Source: Alicyclobacillus sp. SP_1
GTDB lineage: Bacteria > Bacillota > Bacilli > Alicyclobacillales > Alicyclobacillaceae
Direction: 5' to 3'
DNA length: 64,000 nucleotides
NCBI RefSeq assembly: GCF_024706985.1
Contig: NZ_JAMCCX010000017.1
Coordinates: forward strand, 124,001 to 188,000
Positions 18,902-28,386 of the stretch are shown one piece after another. Position 1 is the first letter of the stretch, and every line of letters begins with the position of its first letter. The notes under the pieces are model-generated. The model ran no database searches. It worked only from the letters and a program-made list of their open reading frames with translations, and was not told the DNA's origin. The position numbers and the translations under genes were made by a program.

Positions 18902-20124
18902 GGTGGCGCTCTGGTATCGGTTTACACCAGTCGCCTTGGTACAAGGCTGCCAAGTTGACGCTCCGTCTGCGCGGTCAGCGCGCAGATATCATGGTGGCAC
19001 TGCTGCAACAGCAGGGTGTTGTGTTGGAGCAGATTGTTTGGCGACCCTATCTTGAAATTACGATTCGATTGTCCGATTTTTCTGCGGTGTATGCGCTTTG
19101 TCGGAGAGAACATGTGAAATTTCGAATTGTCCGTCGTTTCGGGGGGTTGTTCACACTGCGCCGATGGGCACAGCGAAGGGCCATGTTGGTCGGAGCGGGA
19201 CTGTTCGTCATACTACTCTATCTCGCCTCTCAGATGATTTGGCGCGTGGATGTGAATGCCCCGAGTGCGGAGGTTGCAGAATCAGTCACAACGACGGCAG
19301 CGGATGCGGGGGTACGAGTTGGAGTTTGGAAACGTTCCCTCTCACCTCTGTCTCAATTGCAACAAAGCATTCTCGATTCATCCCGCGACGTAGCCTGGGT
19401 CGGTGTGCGTGTGGACGGTTCGGTAGCCCATCTACAAGTGATTCCGCGCATTGAGTCGCCTAAGGCTACCGCCCATCAACCCTCCAATATTATCGTTACC
19501 AAGCCAGCGGTCATTCTGGCTGTCCATGCAACTCGTGGCACCGCGTTGGTAAAGTCGGGAGAATTAGTGCGCGCTGGGCAGGTTGCCATCACAGGACAGC
19601 TGGGGGACGGTGCAGTGCAGGTTCCTGCTGGGGGCGAAGTGCTCGGAGAAGTTTGGTACAATTCGGAAGTGGAAGTGCCGCTGAAAGTGGCGCATGCGCA
19701 ACTGTCAGGGGAGTTTGTTCAACGAGAGTATGTTTCTCTGGCCGGGTTGAGAATCCGCGTGTGGGGTTTCAAAGCTGTGCGCTATCGAGCAACTTATAGG
19801 CGTGAACAGGAAACGGATTGGGAGATATTAGGAAAGCGTTTGCCGGTGCAATGGGTGGAAGTTCGAGACTATGAAGTGCAACCCGCCGTTCTTTTGGAAT
19901 CGGAGCGCCGAGCGCGTGAGGTGGCGCGCCATTTGGCTGCAGCAGACGTGCGTACCCTAACCAGTGAAGAGAGTCGAATTCTCAGCCAAATTGTTTTACA
20001 TCGACAACTGAGGCATGGTACTCTATATGAGACCATTCTCACAAAGGTGGAAGAGGATATTGGGGCGCCTGCTCCTATACCAGCTGAGACCACGAAGAAA
20101 GAATCCGATAGCGTTCGAGGCTAA
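18898..20124 (+). CDS. yqfD: Sporulation protein YqfD (SpoIV-like)
   Basis: 408 residues of the YqfD family: cytosolic N-terminus with LRLRGQRADIM, one membrane segment at about 95-115 (MLVGAGLFVILLYLASQMIW), then a large domain on the far side containing GSVAHLQVIPRIESPK and KPAVILAVHATRGTALVKSG. Required for normal sporulation in Bacillus; biochemical role unknown. Coupled to yqfC. Confidence 0.92.
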   Translation: MRWRSGIGLHQSPWYKAAKLTLRLRGQRADIMVALLQQQGVVLEQIVWRPYLEITIRLSDFSAVYALCRREHVKFRIVRRFGGLFTLRRWAQRRAMLVGAGLFVILLYLASQMIWRVDVNAPSAEVAESVTTTAADAGVRVGVWKRSLSPLSQLQQSILDSSRDVAWVGVRVDGSVAHLQVIPRIESPKATAHQPSNIIVTKPAVILAVHATRGTALVKSGELVRAGQVAITGQLGDGAVQVPAGGEVLGEVWYNSEVEVPLKVAHAQLSGEFVQREYVSLAGLRIRVWGFKAVRYRATYRREQETDWEILGKRLPVQWVEVRDYEVQPAVLLESERRAREVARHLAAADVRTLTSEESRILSQIVLHRQLRHGTLYETILTKVEEDIGAPAPIPAETTKKESDSVRG

Positions 20125-20132
20125 GTGAGGGA

Positions 20133-21125
20133 GTGGGTCTGCGGTTGACCACTGGAGTATCCGTCCGGAAGTGGACGTTTGCCAACAATGAGGAAGCAGT
20201 TGCCGTTCTGGGAACCAACGATTATTTACTAGAATTGTTAGAGGAATCGTTTGATGCGCGGTTGACCACGCGCGGAACAGAACTTTCGTTCGCGGGTCCG
20301 ATTGAGGACCTAGACCGATTAATGGGACTACTTCGTGTGTTGACACAATTGGTTCACTTGGGAGTGCATCTGTCGCACGGTGATTATCGATACGCCATCG
20401 AATTGGCTCAGCGGGATGAGTTGGCCGAGTTAGTTCCCTTATATACGACCGAGATAGCTACCACCTTCAAAGGAAAGCCAGTGCGGGTAAAGACACTCGG
20501 TCAACGCCAATATGTCGAGAGCATTCGTCAACGGGAAGTTGTGTTTGGTGTTGGGCCCGCAGGTACCGGTAAGACGTATTTGGCGGTGGCGATGGCCGTC
20601 ATGGCGCTCCGCCGAGGCGATGTCAAGCGGATTGTCCTGACTCGTCCAGCTGTGGAGGCAGGAGAGAAGTTAGGCTTTCTTCCGGGCGACATGCAGGAGA
20701 AGGTCGACCCGTATCTGCGGCCACTGTATGATGCACTGTATGACGTTTTCGGCTTGGAGCAGGTTCAGCGGGCACTTGAGCGTGGGAATATTGAAGTCGC
20801 TCCGCTCGCGTACATGCGCGGGAGGACATTGGACGACTCTTTCGTCATTCTCGATGAGGCCCAAAACACGACCGTCGAGCAGATGAAGATGTTCTTGACG
20901 CGCTTGGGATTTGGGAGTCAAATGGTCATTACGGGTGACATTACGCAAATTGACTTAGGGTATGGTAAGGAGTCGGGATTGGTTCAAGCAATTCGTGTTT
21001 TGGCGGACGTTCCAGGCATCGCATTTCATCATTTTTCTACGCAGGATGTGGTTCGCCACCATCTGGTTCAACGCATCATTGAAGCTTATGAAGCACATGC
21101 AGACACACTACATCCTGCCGACTGA
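20133..21125 (+). CDS. phoH: PhoH-like ATPase
   Basis: 330 residues. Walker A GPAGTGKT at 141-148, RIVLTRPAVEAGEKLGFLPG, Walker B FVILDEAQN, and TRLGFGSQMVITGDITQIDL. The PhoH family is a RecA/helicase-like ATPase linked to RNA metabolism and usually neighbours ybeY, as here. The start is uncertain: GTG 20133 lies immediately after GAGGGA, so TTG 20145 at better spacing could be used. Confidence 0.93.
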   Translation: MGLRLTTGVSVRKWTFANNEEAVAVLGTNDYLLELLEESFDARLTTRGTELSFAGPIEDLDRLMGLLRVLTQLVHLGVHLSHGDYRYAIELAQRDELAELVPLYTTEIATTFKGKPVRVKTLGQRQYVESIRQREVVFGVGPAGTGKTYLAVAMAVMALRRGDVKRIVLTRPAVEAGEKLGFLPGDMQEKVDPYLRPLYDALYDVFGLEQVQRALERGNIEVAPLAYMRGRTLDDSFVILDEAQNTTVEQMKMFLTRLGFGSQMVITGDITQIDLGYGKESGLVQAIRVLADVPGIAFHHFSTQDVVRHHLVQRIIEAYEAHADTLHPAD

Positions 21126-21183
21126 CTCATTTTGTGGGCGCGCACAGTAGCCCCGTATCTATGCAAGACAAGGAGATTTGTGA

Positions 21184-23301
21184 ATGGCCACATCGCGGTG
21201 GTATCAGGTTGTCCGGAAGCTGCTGGACAACCCTGAGTTTCGTTCCTCGAGGCGAATTCGCGTCTTGCTATACGTCTTGTTGGCTGCGTTTGTGTATCTC
21301 ATATTGCTGTCGTCTGTGCTCCCGCCTCGTTACCACTTGGCCGTAGGTCAGGTCAGCCCTGTCACCATTCGTTCACCCATCACCACGGTTGATACGCAAG
21401 CGACGAAGGCTGCGAAGCAAGCAGCGATGGACCGTGTGCCGAAGCAGTACGAGCAGTCTCCGCAGGTGGAGGCAACTGCGTTGCAGCAAGTCGACCAGCT
21501 GTATTCCACGGCTGTTCAAGATGTGTCTGATAAAAGCATGACGGCCAGTCAACGATTGGAGTCGCTAGAGGCTCTGGCCCCCCGTGGTGTCTCACCATCC
21601 ACGCTGGAAGCGCTCTCTGGATTTACGCCGGAGGAAATCGGGATTTTGCAGAGCGTGTCCGAACGTATTGTAAAAGACTTGCTCAGCGTTCCTTTCTATC
21701 CAGAGTCTCTGCAGCAGGCGGGCTTGTTGGTGGACCGGCAGATGCTTAATTACGACCTGAACCGAGTCTCGCGGCTCATCGTGCAGAATGTCGTTACAAG
21801 CGTACTTCACCCCAACATGGTCTATCAGCAAAGCGCGACCGATGCAGCGCGGGCCGCAGCAGCGAAGAGTGTCTCGCCAGTGATGATTCATCAGGGCGAA
21901 GTCATTGTTACGAAGTATGGAATCATCACGAAGAATGTTCAAAGTCGGTTGAAAGATGTCGGACTGTACAGTGGTCAGACCGATTATGGAATGGTCTTCG
22001 GTTTTGCGTTGTTTGTGGCGCTCTCAATTGGTTTGTTAGCGGCCTACATTGAACGCAGGGACCGGCGGCGACGTCTTGATAACTTGATGCTCTTAATTTT
22101 GCTCTTGGTCTTCGTTTTGATTTCGGTGCTCATCGCACTGACCAAAGGCGTTGTAGATGCAGGTGGCCCATCGTCTATTCCGTTTTTGTTACCCATCTCG
22201 CTCGGGGCTATGTTGGTCGCCGTCATGATGGATGCGTCGCTTGCCGTCGTGACGTCCTTTTATTTTTCATTTCTCGTCGCCGCAGCGCTTGGATTTCAGT
22301 TTGAATACGTCTTGTTCAGCTTCGTGGGGTCGTTGGTGGGGGCGTACAGCGTTGGCAAGGTGACAAGCAGAGGTACCTTTATGCGGGCTGGATTTTTCGT
22401 ATCTGGGGTCAATCTCTTGACAGTGGTCGCCATGCACTTGATGCAAATGGACAACGGAGCCTCGTTTCATGAATTTCTCGTACACAGTGGATTTGCCTTG
22501 TTGAACGGTGTCTTGAGTGCAGTCCTGGTAATGGGGATTCTCCCATTCTTTGAGACGACCTTTGGACTTTTGACGGCCATTCGACTGTTAGAATTGTCGA
22601 ATCCAAACAATCCATTGCTGCGCAAAGTGCTCTTGGAAGCACCCGGAACGTATCATCACAGCTTGATTGTAGGAAACTTGGCCGAGGCGGCTGCGGAAAT
22701 GGTGGGGGCAGATCCGCTCATTTGTCGTGTTGGTGCTTACTACCACGATGTCGGAAAGACGCGGCGTCCGATGTTTTTTGTTGAGAACCAAATGACGAAA
22801 GAGAACCCGCACGAAAAAATTGCTCCGAGTCTCAGCCATTTGATTATCACGTCACACGTCAGCGATGGTCTGGAAATGCAAGTTAAAGCTGGCTTACCTA
22901 AGCCCATTCAAGACATCTGCGCTACCCATCACGGCACAACGATTCTATGGTACTTTTACAACAAGGCTAAAGAACAGGATAAAAATGGAACAGTGAAAGT
23001 GGATGACTATCGATATGCCGGACCAAAGCCGAAAACGCGCGAGTGTGCGATTGTTATGATTTGCGACGCGGTCGAAGCGTCTGTGCGAAGCATGGCTAGG
23101 CCAACTCCCAATCGGGTGGAAGGTGTCATTCGAAAGATCATTCGCGACCGATTGCAGGACGGGCAGCTGGATGAATGCGACTTGACACTGCAAGATTTGG
23201 ACGTGATGGTTTCGGCGTTTATGAAAACGTTGAAGGGAATTTATCACTCGCGCATCGAATATCCAGACATCGATAAACTGCGTAAGGAAGTGGCGAAGTG
23301 A
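21184..23301 (+). CDS. pgpH: Cyclic-di-AMP phosphodiesterase PgpH / YqfF (7TM-HD)
   Basis: 705 residues. One N-terminal helix, an extracellular 7TMR-HDED domain (about 50-275), seven membrane helices (about 280-460) and a cytosolic HD domain with YHHSLIVGNLAE, YYHDVGKT and HHGTT. Characterised homologues hydrolyse c-di-AMP. ATG start after AAGGAG. Its last codons overlap the ybeY start. Confidence 0.95.
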   Translation: MATSRWYQVVRKLLDNPEFRSSRRIRVLLYVLLAAFVYLILLSSVLPPRYHLAVGQVSPVTIRSPITTVDTQATKAAKQAAMDRVPKQYEQSPQVEATALQQVDQLYSTAVQDVSDKSMTASQRLESLEALAPRGVSPSTLEALSGFTPEEIGILQSVSERIVKDLLSVPFYPESLQQAGLLVDRQMLNYDLNRVSRLIVQNVVTSVLHPNMVYQQSATDAARAAAAKSVSPVMIHQGEVIVTKYGIITKNVQSRLKDVGLYSGQTDYGMVFGFALFVALSIGLLAAYIERRDRRRRLDNLMLLILLLVFVLISVLIALTKGVVDAGGPSSIPFLLPISLGAMLVAVMMDASLAVVTSFYFSFLVAAALGFQFEYVLFSFVGSLVGAYSVGKVTSRGTFMRAGFFVSGVNLLTVVAMHLMQMDNGASFHEFLVHSGFALLNGVLSAVLVMGILPFFETTFGLLTAIRLLELSNPNNPLLRKVLLEAPGTYHHSLIVGNLAEAAAEMVGADPLICRVGAYYHDVGKTRRPMFFVENQMTKENPHEKIAPSLSHLIITSHVSDGLEMQVKAGLPKPIQDICATHHGTTILWYFYNKAKEQDKNGTVKVDDYRYAGPKPKTRECAIVMICDAVEASVRSMARPTPNRVEGVIRKIIRDRLQDGQLDECDLTLQDLDVMVSAFMKTLKGIYHSRIEYPDIDKLRKEVAK

Positions 23302-23774
23302 GCGAAAATCGGTGTACGGTTGTCTGTGACTTTGAGGTGACTACACTTGAACGATGGAATTTAAAAGAAGAATTTGTTGCTTCTGTCTTGGCTGCTGCAG
23401 GCGAAGAGTTGGGAGTCTGTGGAGAAGTTTCGGTACTAGTGGTCGATGATTCTCGAATTCATCAATTGAACCGTGAATTTCGAGACGTGGACAGGCCTAC
23501 GGATGTGTTGTCGTTCTCTCAGCTGGAAGGTGAATCCATGGGGGGGCTTCCTGAGGAACCAGTCCTACTGGGAGACATCGTAGTGTCTGCACCGACTGCA
23601 GTTCGACAGGCCGAAGAATATGGCCATACGGTCGCCCGGGAATTTGCGTTTTTACTTGTACACGGGTTTTTACATCTGCTTGGGTATGACCACGAAACCC
23701 CTGAAGAGGAAACGGAAATGTTTGCTCTTCAGGAAAAAATATTAGAGCGTCTATCGTTGGCGCGCAGGGTTTAA
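23298..23774 (+). CDS. ybeY: Endoribonuclease YbeY
   Basis: 158 residues. Zinc triad His122, His126, His132 in HGFLHLLGYDH and upstream DRPTDVLSFS. Involved in 16S rRNA 3' maturation and ribosome quality control. GTG start overlaps the pgpH stop. Confidence 0.96.
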   Translation: MSENRCTVVCDFEVTTLERWNLKEEFVASVLAAAGEELGVCGEVSVLVVDDSRIHQLNREFRDVDRPTDVLSFSQLEGESMGGLPEEPVLLGDIVVSAPTAVRQAEEYGHTVAREFAFLLVHGFLHLLGYDHETPEEETEMFALQEKILERLSLARRV

Positions 23775-23804
23775 GAGCCCACAGGAAGAGAGGGCGTTGC
23801 GGCC

Positions 23805-24299
23805 TTGGAACCTAAAAAGAGGGCTCCTTTTCATCGCTCGTTAGGGTATGCGTGGCTTGGTGTGATATCGCATATGCAGAAAGAGCGGAATTTGCGCATT
23901 CATTTCGCGTTGCTCCAGTGTTTGACTGCATTTGATGTCGTAATTCAGCCTCCGCTTGGTGAAACTGCGCTAGGAGTCGTCGCTGCGGGAACGGTTATCG
24001 GCATGGAACTGGTCAACTCAGCCGTCGAAGCCTCGATTGATTTAATTGCTGGGGATCAGCGTCATCCGCTTGCGAAAGAAGCGAAAGATGCGGCAGCGGG
24101 TGCGGTCCTCGTGGTATCTGCGGCAGCCCTGATGGTCGCACTTTATCTAGCGCTCGCTAACTGGCCATGGCACGTCAATGTTCTCGTTCACGTCCGCTGG
24201 AAGAGTATGACTTTGATGGGTGGGTTCGATCTCGCTGCATGGATTGCCTGGTGGCGGGCTTCTGTGTTTGGGCGCACGCAGAACAGCCACTCTGCCTGA
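23805..24299 (+). CDS. dgkA: Diacylglycerol/undecaprenol kinase
   Basis: 164 residues. Small integral-membrane lipid kinase: KERNLRIHFA, MELVNSAVEASIDLI with the catalytic Glu and Asn, and KEAKDAAAGAVLV. In Gram-positives the enzyme phosphorylates undecaprenol. The C-terminus carries about 35 extra residues with another hydrophobic stretch, longer than the typical 120-130. TTG start at 23805 after GGAAGAGAGGG. Confidence 0.9.
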   Translation: MEPKKRAPFHRSLGYAWLGVISHMQKERNLRIHFALLQCLTAFDVVIQPPLGETALGVVAAGTVIGMELVNSAVEASIDLIAGDQRHPLAKEAKDAAAGAVLVVSAAALMVALYLALANWPWHVNVLVHVRWKSMTLMGGFDLAAWIAWWRASVFGRTQNSHSA

Positions 24300-24338
24300 T
24301 GGGTGTGAAGACTAAAGAAGTGGTGGAGGGATGTACGA

Positions 24339-25241
24339 ATGGAACATTCGATGGATTCATTTCGTTCCGGATTCGTCGCCATTGTGGGGCGCCCAAATGT
24401 CGGGAAGTCGACGCTGCTGAATCATTTGATTGGACAAAAAGTTGCCATTATGTCGAACCGGGCTCAGACGACTCGAAACGCTATACGCGGAGTTATGACC
24501 CGCTCTGACGCGCAGGTCATTTTCATTGATACGCCGGGGATTCATCAACCGAAGCATCTTCTCGGCGAGCGCATGATGGATGCGGCTCTTCAAACGTTAC
24601 AAGAAGTGGATGTCGTCCTGATGGTGGTTGATGCGACGGAAAGTGGCATTCACAAAGATGCTCCTGTCTTAGAACTGCTGAAGGATGTAACCACACCCGT
24701 TTATTTGGTGTTGAACAAAGTAGACCGTATCAAAAAAGAGCAGTTGCTTCCGCTGATTGCGTCTTATCATAAAGCGCGTTCGTTTCAAGAAGTGATTCCC
24801 GTCTCCGCATTGACGGGAACACAGTTGGACGAATTGGTTCAGTTGATTGTTGAAGCACTTCCGGTCGGGCCAAAATATTATCCGGATGGGATGGTGACGG
24901 ATCACCCAGAAGCATTTATCATTGCCGAAATGGTTCGCGAAAAAGTTCTCCACCTGACTCGCGAGGAAATTCCTCATTCCATCATGGTCGACATAGAGTC
25001 GATGGAGCGGCGCAGCAATGGTACGCTTTACGTCAACGCCATCATCTACACCGAGCGTACGAGCCAAAAAGGCATCCTGATTGGAAAAGACGGCGCCATG
25101 CTGAAACGCGTGGGAGAACTTGCGCGGCATGAATTGGAGCGTCTGCTTGGTATGCGGATGTTTCTGGAACTGTGGGTGAAGGTGAAGAAAGATTGGCGCA
25201 ATGAGCCCTCAATGCTTCGCCGCATCGGGCTTTCAGAATAG
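24339..25241 (+). CDS. era: GTPase Era
   Basis: 300 residues. G1 GRPNVGKST at 17-25, DTPGIHQPK, NKVD, SALTG, then a KH domain containing KGILIGKDGAMLK and WVKVKKDWRN. Era binds 16S rRNA and supports 30S assembly. ATG 24339 follows GGAGGG at good spacing. Sits in the usual ybeY-dgkA-era-recO order; cdd, often between dgkA and era, is absent. Confidence 0.97.
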   Translation: MEHSMDSFRSGFVAIVGRPNVGKSTLLNHLIGQKVAIMSNRAQTTRNAIRGVMTRSDAQVIFIDTPGIHQPKHLLGERMMDAALQTLQEVDVVLMVVDATESGIHKDAPVLELLKDVTTPVYLVLNKVDRIKKEQLLPLIASYHKARSFQEVIPVSALTGTQLDELVQLIVEALPVGPKYYPDGMVTDHPEAFIIAEMVREKVLHLTREEIPHSIMVDIESMERRSNGTLYVNAIIYTERTSQKGILIGKDGAMLKRVGELARHELERLLGMRMFLELWVKVKKDWRNEPSMLRRIGLSE

Positions 25242-25369
25242 CGTTGGTGGGTTGGCACACACTGCTCTCCCAGCCGATTCATAGTATATCGGTATGGCCG
25301 AACGAGACCCTAAGTAAAGAGGTAGGCGCTTTCCGACACGAGACCCGACAACAAAGGAGTTGAGTTCGG

Positions 25370-25504
25370 TTGCGAGACTTTACGTGGAAGGTCTTTACGC
25401 TGACTGGGGACATTGATGCATACATGCTGTACAGAACGTTGGAGGACGAAGACGAGGAAGTGGACGAAGATTCCTTGGAGACGGATGAACAGGTTTTGCA
25501 TTGA
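25370..25504 (+). CDS. yqzL: YqzL family small protein
   Basis: 44 residues: TTG start read as Met, then RDFTWKVFTLTGDIDAYMLYRTLEDEDEEV and an acidic tail ending EQVLH. This matches YqzL of Bacillus, a short protein of unknown function always between era and recO. AAAGGAG lies ten bases upstream at 25353-25359. The acidic extension is longer than I expect for the family. Confidence 0.85.
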   Translation: MRDFTWKVFTLTGDIDAYMLYRTLEDEDEEVDEDSLETDEQVLH

Positions 25505-25547
25505 CTCGTTTTTGTTCAATCCCGCGAAAGTGGAGGCGTGGATACCG

Positions 25548-26390
25548 GTGCAGCAAAATGTGACAGCCATCGTCTTGCGTAGTCGACCTTATGGAGAATC
25601 TCATACAACGTTGCAACTGTTGACAGAGGCCGGGTCTCTATCGGCCATGGCGAGAGGGGCTAAAAAACCGCAGAGTCGCCTGCGTGCTGCCACCGCCATG
25701 TGTGCGAAGGCGGTTTTTACAATTCGTCGCGGCTCGGGCATGGCGACCGTTCTTCAGGCGGAGGTGCTGGATTCGCATCGAGGTATCCACGAGTCTCTGG
25801 ACAAGGCGGCTTACGCCGCCTATTTTTGTGATCTCGCTGGAGCAGCTGCCCCTCCCTATCCAGACGGGGGACGGGATGCCTTTGTACTCTTGGACGCGCT
25901 GTTGACGCGCCTTGACGCAGATACCCAGACGGAGATAGATAGATTGGGGGCGCTGGCCCGCTTCTTAGAGATAAAAATTTTGCGCCTGGTTGGGGCGAAT
26001 CCATCCTATGAATTCTGCGGAGAGTGCGGTAACGCGCTAATGGAGCAGCCGTCGGTTGGCTATGTTGTGTCGAGGGGAGCCTTTTTTTGCCGTCAGTGTC
26101 TCTTGAAACTGCCCATCCTGCGCTCCATGGAGGTTCCCGGGAAGGTGATGCAGGTGATTGACGCGATGGATAAAGTTCCTTATACACAATTGGGCCAGTT
26201 GCGGTTGTCTCCAGTTACGATCCGCCTGCTTCGCCAAGTTCTCCGCCTGCAACTTTCCGAATACGCTGGCATCTCTCCGAAATCGGGAAAAGTGTTGGAA
26301 GAGATTTTACGGTCGTTCGGAGAATGGGATTCTCCTTCAGGTGACTCTTCTGTTGATGCACGCGGTGGGGACGAGGTAAACGGAAGTTAA
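25548..26390 (+). CDS. recO: DNA repair protein RecO
   Basis: 280 residues. N-terminal OB fold with AIVLRSRPYGESHTTLQLL and MARGAKKPQSRL, then a zinc finger with Cys157, Cys160, Cys181 and Cys184. RecO loads RecA with RecR. GTG 25548 gives the family N-terminus and has GGAGG eleven bases upstream; the frame stays open upstream into yqzL. Confidence 0.92.
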   Translation: MQQNVTAIVLRSRPYGESHTTLQLLTEAGSLSAMARGAKKPQSRLRAATAMCAKAVFTIRRGSGMATVLQAEVLDSHRGIHESLDKAAYAAYFCDLAGAAAPPYPDGGRDAFVLLDALLTRLDADTQTEIDRLGALARFLEIKILRLVGANPSYEFCGECGNALMEQPSVGYVVSRGAFFCRQCLLKLPILRSMEVPGKVMQVIDAMDKVPYTQLGQLRLSPVTIRLLRQVLRLQLSEYAGISPKSGKVLEEILRSFGEWDSPSGDSSVDARGGDEVNGS

Positions 26391-26533
26391 CGGACTGGCC
26401 ATGACTCGGCTGAGCCATGCATCCACGCATGAATTTCGCTATACTGAATACACTTGGCAATCTGACCAGAGAAGAGGAATACGGCGGGGTCGGTAGGTTC
26501 GGACGAGATCGCAAACTTATAGGATAGGTCGTG

Positions 26534-27205
26534 ATGTTCATCGAATTGACAAAGCGTCAGGCTGCGATTGTGGAGTTGGTGAAGCATCGTGGCCCTATCA
26601 CCAGCGAGCAGATTGCGGAGACCTTATCGGTTGCCAAAGCCACTTTGCGTCCAGATTTGTCGGTGCTTACGATGGCTGGATTTTTGCAGGCACGGCCCCG
26701 CGTGGGTTATTACTATAGTGGAGTGCCGATGCACAGTGAGTTGATGACGGTTCTCGGCTCTCTGCGCGTCCAGGACTATAAGTCGGTGCCTGTTGTACTG
26801 TCGGACAAAAGTACAGTTTATGATGCGATTGTTACCATGTTTATGGAAGATGTCGGAACGATTATTATTGCACGAGACGGATTGCTGCAAGGCGTAGTCT
26901 CTCGCAAAGACCTTTTAAAAGTTGCTATCAGTGGCGGTGAACTGCAAAAAATACCAGTCAATCTCGCTATGACGAGAATTCCTCATGTGATATCGATTGA
27001 ACTTGAAGCGTCGCTCTTTCAAGCGGCATCGCTGATGGTTCTCCATGAAATTGATTCGCTGCCAGTGGTTCGCTCTTCAGAAGTTGGTCTGGAAGTACTG
27101 GGCCGTGTTTCGAAGACCACCATTACACGTGCATTCGTCGAACTGGGGCAAGGCCCGCGCGCCATCGCGCGAGGTTCGCAGACGCTGGAATTGGAGGATG
27201 AATAG
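26534..27205 (+). CDS. ccpN: CcpN-type catabolite repressor (HTH + CBS pair)
   Basis: 223 residues. Winged-helix N-terminus (LTKRQAAIVELVKHRGPITSEQIAE, ATLRPDLSVLTMAGFLQARPRVGY) followed by two CBS domains, the arrangement of CcpN/YqzB. In Bacillus it represses gapB and pckA during glycolytic growth, sensing ATP and ADP through the CBS pair. Gene overlaps ppsR, its usual partner. Start could also be GTG 26531. Confidence 0.93.
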   Translation: MFIELTKRQAAIVELVKHRGPITSEQIAETLSVAKATLRPDLSVLTMAGFLQARPRVGYYYSGVPMHSELMTVLGSLRVQDYKSVPVVLSDKSTVYDAIVTMFMEDVGTIIIARDGLLQGVVSRKDLLKVAISGGELQKIPVNLAMTRIPHVISIELEASLFQAASLMVLHEIDSLPVVRSSEVGLEVLGRVSKTTITRAFVELGQGPRAIARGSQTLELEDE

Positions 27206-27206
27206 G

Positions 27207-28043
27207 GTGGATTCTGTGGGTCCAATTGTCTACTTAGTGTCAGACTCCGTCGGAGAGACTGCCGAGGCAGTGGTGCGAGCGACAGCTAGCCAATTCAACG
27301 GCGGACAGGTTCTCTTGCGTCGGGTGGCGCACGTGGCTACGGAAGAAGCTCTGATGGAGGCGGTCGATCGCGCGGTTGAAGAAAATGCGTTGATTGCGTA
27401 TACCATTGTCGTGCCTAGGCTGCGTGAAGTCATGCTGCGCCTAGCAGCGGAGCGTAAAGTGGCGGCAGTCGACATCATGGGTCCGATGGTCAGTGCGTTC
27501 GAGCAGCTCGTCGGTCATCCGCCCCATCTAAAAGCGGGGTTAGTCCATCAATTAGACGCTGACTACTTTCGTCGAGTGGATGCTATCGAATTTGCGGTCA
27601 AATATGACGACGGTCGAGATCCGCGTGGATTGGAGAAGGCTGACATTATTATCGTCGGTGTTTCGAGAACTTCGAAAACTCCTCTGAGCATGTATCTCGC
27701 ACACAAACGGATGCGTGTGGCCAATGTTCCTCTCGTTCCGGAAGTTGCGCCGCCCGAAGAATTGTTTCACTTAGAAGCGCCACATCGCATTGTCGGACTG
27801 ACCATCCGCAAGGAGGAACTCAACCGCATCCGCCAGGCGAGACTGAAGGCACTCGGCTTGACAGCGGATGCAAGCTACGCGAGTCCAGAGCGCATCGCCG
27901 AGGAGCTGGACTACGCACATCGAGTCATGGAGAGACTTCGCTGTCCGGTCATTGATGTGAGCGACCGCGCGGTTGAAGAAACTGCACATCTGATTTTGGA
28001 TTTGGTATCGAGACCCGACACGAAGTCTTTGCAAGAACATTGA
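27207..28043 (+). CDS. ppsR: Pyruvate-phosphate dikinase regulatory kinase/phosphorylase
   Basis: 278 residues of the DUF299 family (YqfL). P-loop GVSRTSKT at 151-158, N-terminal YLVSDSVGETAE. The family phosphorylates with ADP and dephosphorylates PPDK or PEP synthase. GTG 27207 is chosen because GGAGG at 27193-27197 is nine bases upstream; the in-frame ATG at 27198 touches that site directly. Coupled to ccpN, which fits joint control of the gluconeogenic/glycolytic switch. Confidence 0.92.
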   Translation: MDSVGPIVYLVSDSVGETAEAVVRATASQFNGGQVLLRRVAHVATEEALMEAVDRAVEENALIAYTIVVPRLREVMLRLAAERKVAAVDIMGPMVSAFEQLVGHPPHLKAGLVHQLDADYFRRVDAIEFAVKYDDGRDPRGLEKADIIIVGVSRTSKTPLSMYLAHKRMRVANVPLVPEVAPPEELFHLEAPHRIVGLTIRKEELNRIRQARLKALGLTADASYASPERIAEELDYAHRVMERLRCPVIDVSDRAVEETAHLILDLVSRPDTKSLQEH

Positions 28044-28386
28044 TGCTTCGATGGCGCGTTTACTACGGTGTGGTCGAATGACACTGATAGGTCCCTGCGA
28101 TGCATGGTTGACGCACAGTGAGCACTCGATGCGGTAACGTTCAATGCCATTTGCGCTGTGGGCTAGTAGGTAGGATGTTGGCATAGAGCCAGCGTCCTTT
28201 TGATTTTTTATGCGCAGTGGGCATAGTTGTCAAATAGACTGACCATGCTAGACGATATGTAAAGGAAAGACAGGGCATTGTCTAGGCGTTACCAGGGGGA
28301 CAAGGTACTCGTGAGAGCGGGCGGCCTGCCGTGTTGATTTTTGTGTCGAAGGAGGAAATGTATCGCTCTTTGTAGAATACTATTCG
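28044..28386 (+). other. 343-base gap ahead of dnaG: possible terminator, promoter and tiny leader frame
   Basis: Arms GTTGGC (28177-28182) and GCCAGC (28188-28193) followed by an interrupted T run to 28209 may end the ppsR transcript. TTGTCA at 28227-28232 with TAGACG 16 bases on is a weak promoter candidate for dnaG-sigA. A perfect AAGGAGG precedes a five-codon frame (MYRSL, 28358-28375) just before dnaG. No other gene is seen. Confidence 0.4.
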